Shown piece after piece: positions 61,495-64,000 of a stretch of DNA of 64,000 nucleotides. The translations under genes and the position numbers were made by a program. Source of the DNA: Pseudomonadota bacterium. Lineage in GTDB: Bacteria; Myxococcota_A; UBA9160; JADFDR01. The notes beneath the pieces are model-generated. The model made no database searches and was not told where the DNA came from. It saw nothing but the letters and a program-made list of their open reading frames with translations. Position 1 is the first letter of the stretch. Every line of letters starts with the position of its first letter. The DNA is taken from contig PIVT01000003.1 in assembly GCA_003353845.1 (NCBI GenBank), positions 48,475-112,474 of the forward strand. The letters run 5' to 3'.

Positions 61495-61807
61495 GGTTTC
61501 CTCCGGTTTAATCGATGGGCTAGTCGAATGAATATTTTACTTCACAGCGGGGACAGAAAACTAGCGCCGAGCTCATTATACTGAGGCGTATGCGAGTAAC
61601 AAAAATTCGAGTCCGCGAGCCACAAATCTCTTGCCGTCAGCATGAAAAACCTTGTTCAATACAACTAATAGTAGACAAGTGGATCGATTATCATCCAATA
61701 TATCGCATCTCGAAGAATGGCGTAGACAACGCTCTTCTTACTTGTCGGAACCAAAAAACATTCTTATGCTCTGCACCCCGTAACCACTCATTTGGGGGGA
61801 AAACTTA
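61495..61807. other. Intergenic region between FAD dehydrogenase and PuuD-type gene
   Basis: A 313-base gap between divergent genes. It contains a minus-strand promoter (61575-61602). A 72-codon open frame ending at 61808 has no ribosome site and no family resemblance, so I do not call it. A purine-rich GGGGGGAAAA stretch serves as the ribosome site for the 61808 gene. Confidence 0.5.
61575..61602 (-). promoter_or_regulatory. Sigma-70-type promoter of the FAD dehydrogenase gene
   Basis: On the minus strand TTGTTA (plus 61597-61602), 16-base spacer, perfect TATAAT (plus 61575-61580). The start would lie near 61568, giving a leader of about 75 bases. Confidence 0.55.
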
Positions 61808-62524
61808 ATGAGTCTAATCGACATCGTAGCAACACAAGCAGGATGGGAATTTCTTCTCCGCTTTGCGCATTTCCTGGCCGGAATCACCTGGATTGGTGTT
61901 CTCTATTACTTCAATTTTATCCAGACACCCTTCTTCGGAACTGAACTGGGCGGCGGTGCCAAGAGCGCGATGACTCGCGGGCTTGTCCCCAGCGCGCTGT
62001 GGTGGTTCCGCTGGGGCGCCATGTTCACCTTCCTGACTGGTTGGGCCATGGTCTTCCTCAAACTGCATCAGGGCATCGGACTTGACCAGCCCTACATGAA
62101 TCAGATCCTCACCGGTGCACTGATGGGTACCTTTATGTGGGCCAATGTTTGGTTCGTAATCTGGCCGGCTCAGCAAGTGGTGATCAAGAACGCCGAGCAA
62201 ACGGCTGGCGGTGGCGAAGCCATCCCCGAAGCTGCCGCTCGCGGCGCCCGCGCGGGATTGGCTTCTCGCACAAATACCTTGTTCTCCATTCCCATGCTCT
62301 TCATGATGGGATCGGCGAGCCACTTCACCTTCCTGCCCGGAACCAACGATGTCATGTACTGGTTGGTCTGCGGCGGTTTGATTGTGCTCGTTGAAATCAA
62401 TGCCTTGGTTGGACCCGGCTTGCCGACCCAGAAGCCCTTGGGCAGCGTGTTGGGAACCATCCACGCCGGACTCGCACTCACGATTGTTCTGTACATCCTC
62501 GGTTGCGTACTCAACGGCGCTTAG
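61808..62524 (+). CDS. PuuD-type (urate oxidase N-terminal) membrane domain protein
   Basis: 238 residues with about six to eight membrane segments. The start resembles Urate_ox_N/PuuD (FLLRFAHFLAGITWIGVLYYFN). Later conserved segments include WWFRWGAMFTFLTGW, MWANVWFVIWPAQQ, and SIPMLFMMGSASHF. PuuD of Agrobacterium is a membrane urate hydroxylase with a C-terminal cytochrome c domain; here only the membrane domain is encoded, with no CxxCH. No purine-degradation gene is close by. A separate cytochrome c lipoprotein gene lies convergent, 128 bases away. Membrane oxidoreductase of unknown substrate is the safe call. Confidence 0.85.
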   Translation: MSLIDIVATQAGWEFLLRFAHFLAGITWIGVLYYFNFIQTPFFGTELGGGAKSAMTRGLVPSALWWFRWGAMFTFLTGWAMVFLKLHQGIGLDQPYMNQILTGALMGTFMWANVWFVIWPAQQVVIKNAEQTAGGGEAIPEAAARGARAGLASRTNTLFSIPMLFMMGSASHFTFLPGTNDVMYWLVCGGLIVLVEINALVGPGLPTQKPLGSVLGTIHAGLALTIVLYILGCVLNGA

Positions 62525-62569
62525 CCACTGAGCACTCTCTCCGAATGCAAAGCAAAAGCGCCCGAATAC

Positions 62570-62608
62570 AAAAGCGCCTTGGTCGTCAGTCGACCAAGGC
62601 GCTTTTTT
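62570..62608. terminator. Strong intrinsic terminator, probably bidirectional
   Basis: AAAAGCGCCTTGGTCG (62570-62585), loop TCAGT, CGACCAAGGCGCTTTTTT (62591-62608). Perfect 16-pair stem followed by T6 for the plus-strand gene; the left arm supplies TTTT for the convergent cytochrome gene. Confidence 0.92.
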
Positions 62609-62652
62609 GATTCCCTCTATATTGAGAGAGACGAGAGGGGCGAGCGTATCGC

Positions 62653-63138
62653 TTACTTGGAATTCAAAAAAGCAGCCAAGGCGGGCAACTCAGGCTCCAA
62701 GTAGGGCAAGGGCAACATGATCGCGGTGTCTCGCTTGGGTGTGTAACCCTCTGGGTATTGAACATGCAGAACCCTCATGGTGATCAACTCCAAGGAAGAG
62801 CCAGCCAAGGCCGGCCCCAGCGGACCATCCAACTTCGGATTCGGGTTGTGGCAAGCCGTGCAATTCCCGTAGTAAACGCCGGCGCCTCGCTTGGCGAGTT
62901 CAGCGTTGACCTGCGCAGGAGTTCCTTCCAGGTTCTTGGGCGCGGTGGGACCCTCCACCGTGGCTTGGGCCATGGCTTCCAACTCGGGTTCCGACACGGG
63001 TTCCGACACTTTTGGGGGATCCACAATCGCAGCCGTCTCTGGGGTCGGTGTGCCCCCCGTTGCTTGTTTCGTGTCCTCAGAGCAACCCAATGTTACGGCG
63101 ACAGCTCCAACCAGCAGTAAATGCAAAACTCGGCTCAT
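62653..63138 (-). CDS. Cytochrome c lipoprotein
   Basis: 161 residues from ATG 63138 (AAGGGG 9 bases upstream); a longer frame to 63234 lacks a sensible leader. Lipoprotein-like signal ends VTLGC with Cys19 as the lipidation site; the lipobox is slightly atypical (Thr at -3). A Pro/Glu-rich linker (about 24-70) precedes a small class I cytochrome c domain with CTACH (93-97) and Met141 as the likely sixth ligand. It is a membrane-tethered periplasmic electron carrier. It is convergent with the PuuD-type gene, whose relatives carry a fused cytochrome c domain, so a functional pair is possible. Confidence 0.85.
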   Translation of the reverse strand: MSRVLHLLLVGAVAVTLGCSEDTKQATGGTPTPETAAIVDPPKVSEPVSEPELEAMAQATVEGPTAPKNLEGTPAQVNAELAKRGAGVYYGNCTACHNPNPKLDGPLGPALAGSSLELITMRVLHVQYPEGYTPKRDTAIMLPLPYLEPELPALAAFLNSK

Positions 63139-63232
63139 TCCCTGAAACCCCTTTTCAACTATTTGAGACCCTTTGGTGTAACGCATCCGGGCTTCTTTGG
63201 CTGGAAAAATACCTGCGGTTCTCATCGCCAGC

Positions 63233-63269
63233 AAAAAGAATTCCTCGCCGAGAAATCTCGGCGAGGAAT
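63233..63269 (-). terminator. Intrinsic terminator of the TonB-dependent receptor gene
   Basis: ATTCCTCGCCGAG-AAAT-CTCGGCGAGGAAT (63240-63269, 13 perfect pairs). On the minus strand it is followed by TTCTTTTTG, and it lies 23 bases beyond the receptor stop. Confidence 0.85.
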
Positions 63270-63292
63270 CGATATAGCTCCGCTAGCAGCGT

Positions 63293-64000
63293 TTAGAACT
63301 TCAGTGTCATCTTCAGGTAAGCTGCGCGAGGCACCACGGTATCGTTATCCCCAATACCCGTTCCCCATTCTCGATGGTTGCTTTCCAGCAAATTCTCGCC
63401 TACCAGGCTGAATTCCACATCCTCCCTGGGATTCCAGCCCAAGCGCAGGTCCAGACGAACATAGGAATCGACATCCTCCAATTTCATCGGTGGGGGGTCA
63501 GCGGGTCCCCCTGGAAGACTCCATAAATCCTGCTGAGGCACGGAGTCAACGTAATAGGCAAAGGCATCAAATTGGAAATTATTGGGCAGATTGACCTTTG
63601 AGCTCAGGTTTATTTTGTGGGTTGGCTCCTCACGCTTTTCGCCGGGGGGATTATTCTGGTGGTCCACATCCAGATAGGTGTAAGTGGCTCCCAGGGTCCA
63701 ACTGGGGTTCACGATCCAGTTCAGTGCGACCTCCGCACCATAGGCGTCGGCCTTCTCCTTGTCTTGCAGCAGCTTGAGTCGTTCCACATAGACGCCAAGG
63801 TCATTAAAGGTTTTCGCATTGGGATTGGCGCCCATTTGTTTGTCGTGGTCATTATAGAAGAGCGCCACATCGACTGAGCCCTGATCCGAAAGTTGAGCAC
63901 GATAACCCAACTCAAAGGCATAGACCCTCTCGGCATCTGATTTATCATCGCCCAGATTTCCTTGAGCGGTCAGAAACGGGATGGGCGGGGCGGGCGCGGC
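63293..64000 (-). CDS. TonB-dependent receptor, C-terminal part (5' end beyond window)
   Basis: About 235 codons of the beta-barrel of a TonB-dependent outer-membrane receptor; the frame is open to the right edge. Strand patterns typical of the family are seen: RVYAFELGYRAQ, SVDVALFYNDHD, the ALNWIVNPSWTLGATYTYLD segment, then KINLSSKVNLPNNF, LRLGWNPREDVEFSLVGENL and the terminal AAYLKMTLKF ending in Phe for Bam recognition. The plug domain and TonB box are not visible. The cargo (iron complex, vitamin or carbohydrate) cannot be inferred. A terminator follows. Confidence 0.9.
   Translation of the reverse strand, partial: AAPAPPIPFLTAQGNLGDDKSDAERVYAFELGYRAQLSDQGSVDVALFYNDHDKQMGANPNAKTFNDLGVYVERLKLLQDKEKADAYGAEVALNWIVNPSWTLGATYTYLDVDHQNNPPGEKREEPTHKINLSSKVNLPNNFQFDAFAYYVDSVPQQDLWSLPGGPADPPPMKLEDVDSYVRLDLRLGWNPREDVEFSLVGENLLESNHREWGTGIGDNDTVVPRAAYLKMTLKF

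Noticed and set aside
61590..61808. 72-codon open frame before the PuuD-type gene
   Set aside because: No ribosome site, no family, and it overlaps the promoter of the divergent FAD dehydrogenase gene.
1..64000. Mobile elements, phage, CRISPR arrays, tRNA or rRNA genes
   Set aside because: I looked for transposase or integrase motifs, regularly spaced repeats, tRNA cloverleaf ends and rRNA signatures by reading, and found none that I could support. A tRNA or CRISPR search program would settle it.

Overview
The window reads as chromosome from a Gram-negative bacterium, most likely Pseudomonadota and plausibly gammaproteobacterial. Evidence: a TonB-dependent receptor, an O/P-type porin, periplasmic nitrate reductase (NapDAB), isocitrate dehydrogenase kinase/phosphatase (AceK), RND exporters and a glutaminyl-tRNA synthetase. 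No rRNA, tRNA, CRISPR array, IS element, phage gene or integration site was seen. Gene density is high, codon and base use look even by eye, and I see no clear sign of recent transfer. The class assignment is inference.

Layout. 1-3673: truncated NAD-dependent epimerase and a methyl-accepting chemotaxis protein behind a sigma-28-like promoter. 3703-8439: flavoprotein dehydrogenase, DUF3604 metallo-protein and coupled parvulin-type isomerase. 8436-17167: signalling locus: a minus-strand run of membrane CHASE8 histidine kinase, Rcp1-type receiver, REC-PAS-HD-GYP and REC-PAS-kinase, divergent from a YfiR (DUF4154) protein and an RND/MMPL exporter. 17268-23552: glnS, 6-phosphofructokinase, CBS protein, WS/DGAT acyltransferase, LLM oxidoreductase. 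23553-26487: probable Fur-controlled porin / flavinylated FMN-binding protein / PepSY membrane protein module. 26506-30693: SDR and acetoacetate-decarboxylase-like pair divergent from a second RND exporter. 30837-36455: nap operon (napD, napA, short NapF-like ORF, napB), a coiled-coil protein and a cytochrome c'-like mono-haem protein. 36495-43245: beta-CASP nuclease, AMP-phosphorylase-like enzyme, PRPP-synthetase-like enzyme, phosphotransferase/ATPase, HAD and CBS proteins. 43437-45467: two small hypothetical proteins and a second YfiR protein. 45527-55567: TetR-linked CoA/steroid-type catabolic cluster (three family III CoA-transferases, crotonase, CocE-type hydrolase, 3beta-HSD-like enzyme, two SDRs). 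55682-61494: aceK, ald, semialdehyde dehydrogenase, FAD-linked 2-hydroxyacid dehydrogenase. 61808-64000: PuuD-type membrane domain, cytochrome c lipoprotein, TonB receptor (truncated).

Strongest candidates for something undescribed. (1) The 8.4-14.6 kb locus, where the YfiR/CHASE8 pairing that in Pseudomonas controls a diguanylate cyclase appears rewired to a histidine kinase and a phosphorelay ending in an HD-GYP phosphodiesterase. (2) The 45.5-55.6 kb catabolic cluster, in which three enzymes carry altered catalytic positions: Cys instead of Ser in the CocE-type hydrolase, loss of the Gly-Gly-Gly oxyanion segment in the crotonase, and Glu instead of Asp in one subunit of an adjacent CoA-transferase pair. 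(3) The porin/FMN/PepSY module behind a Fur-box-like sequence. (4) A stand-alone PuuD-type membrane domain facing a separate cytochrome c lipoprotein.
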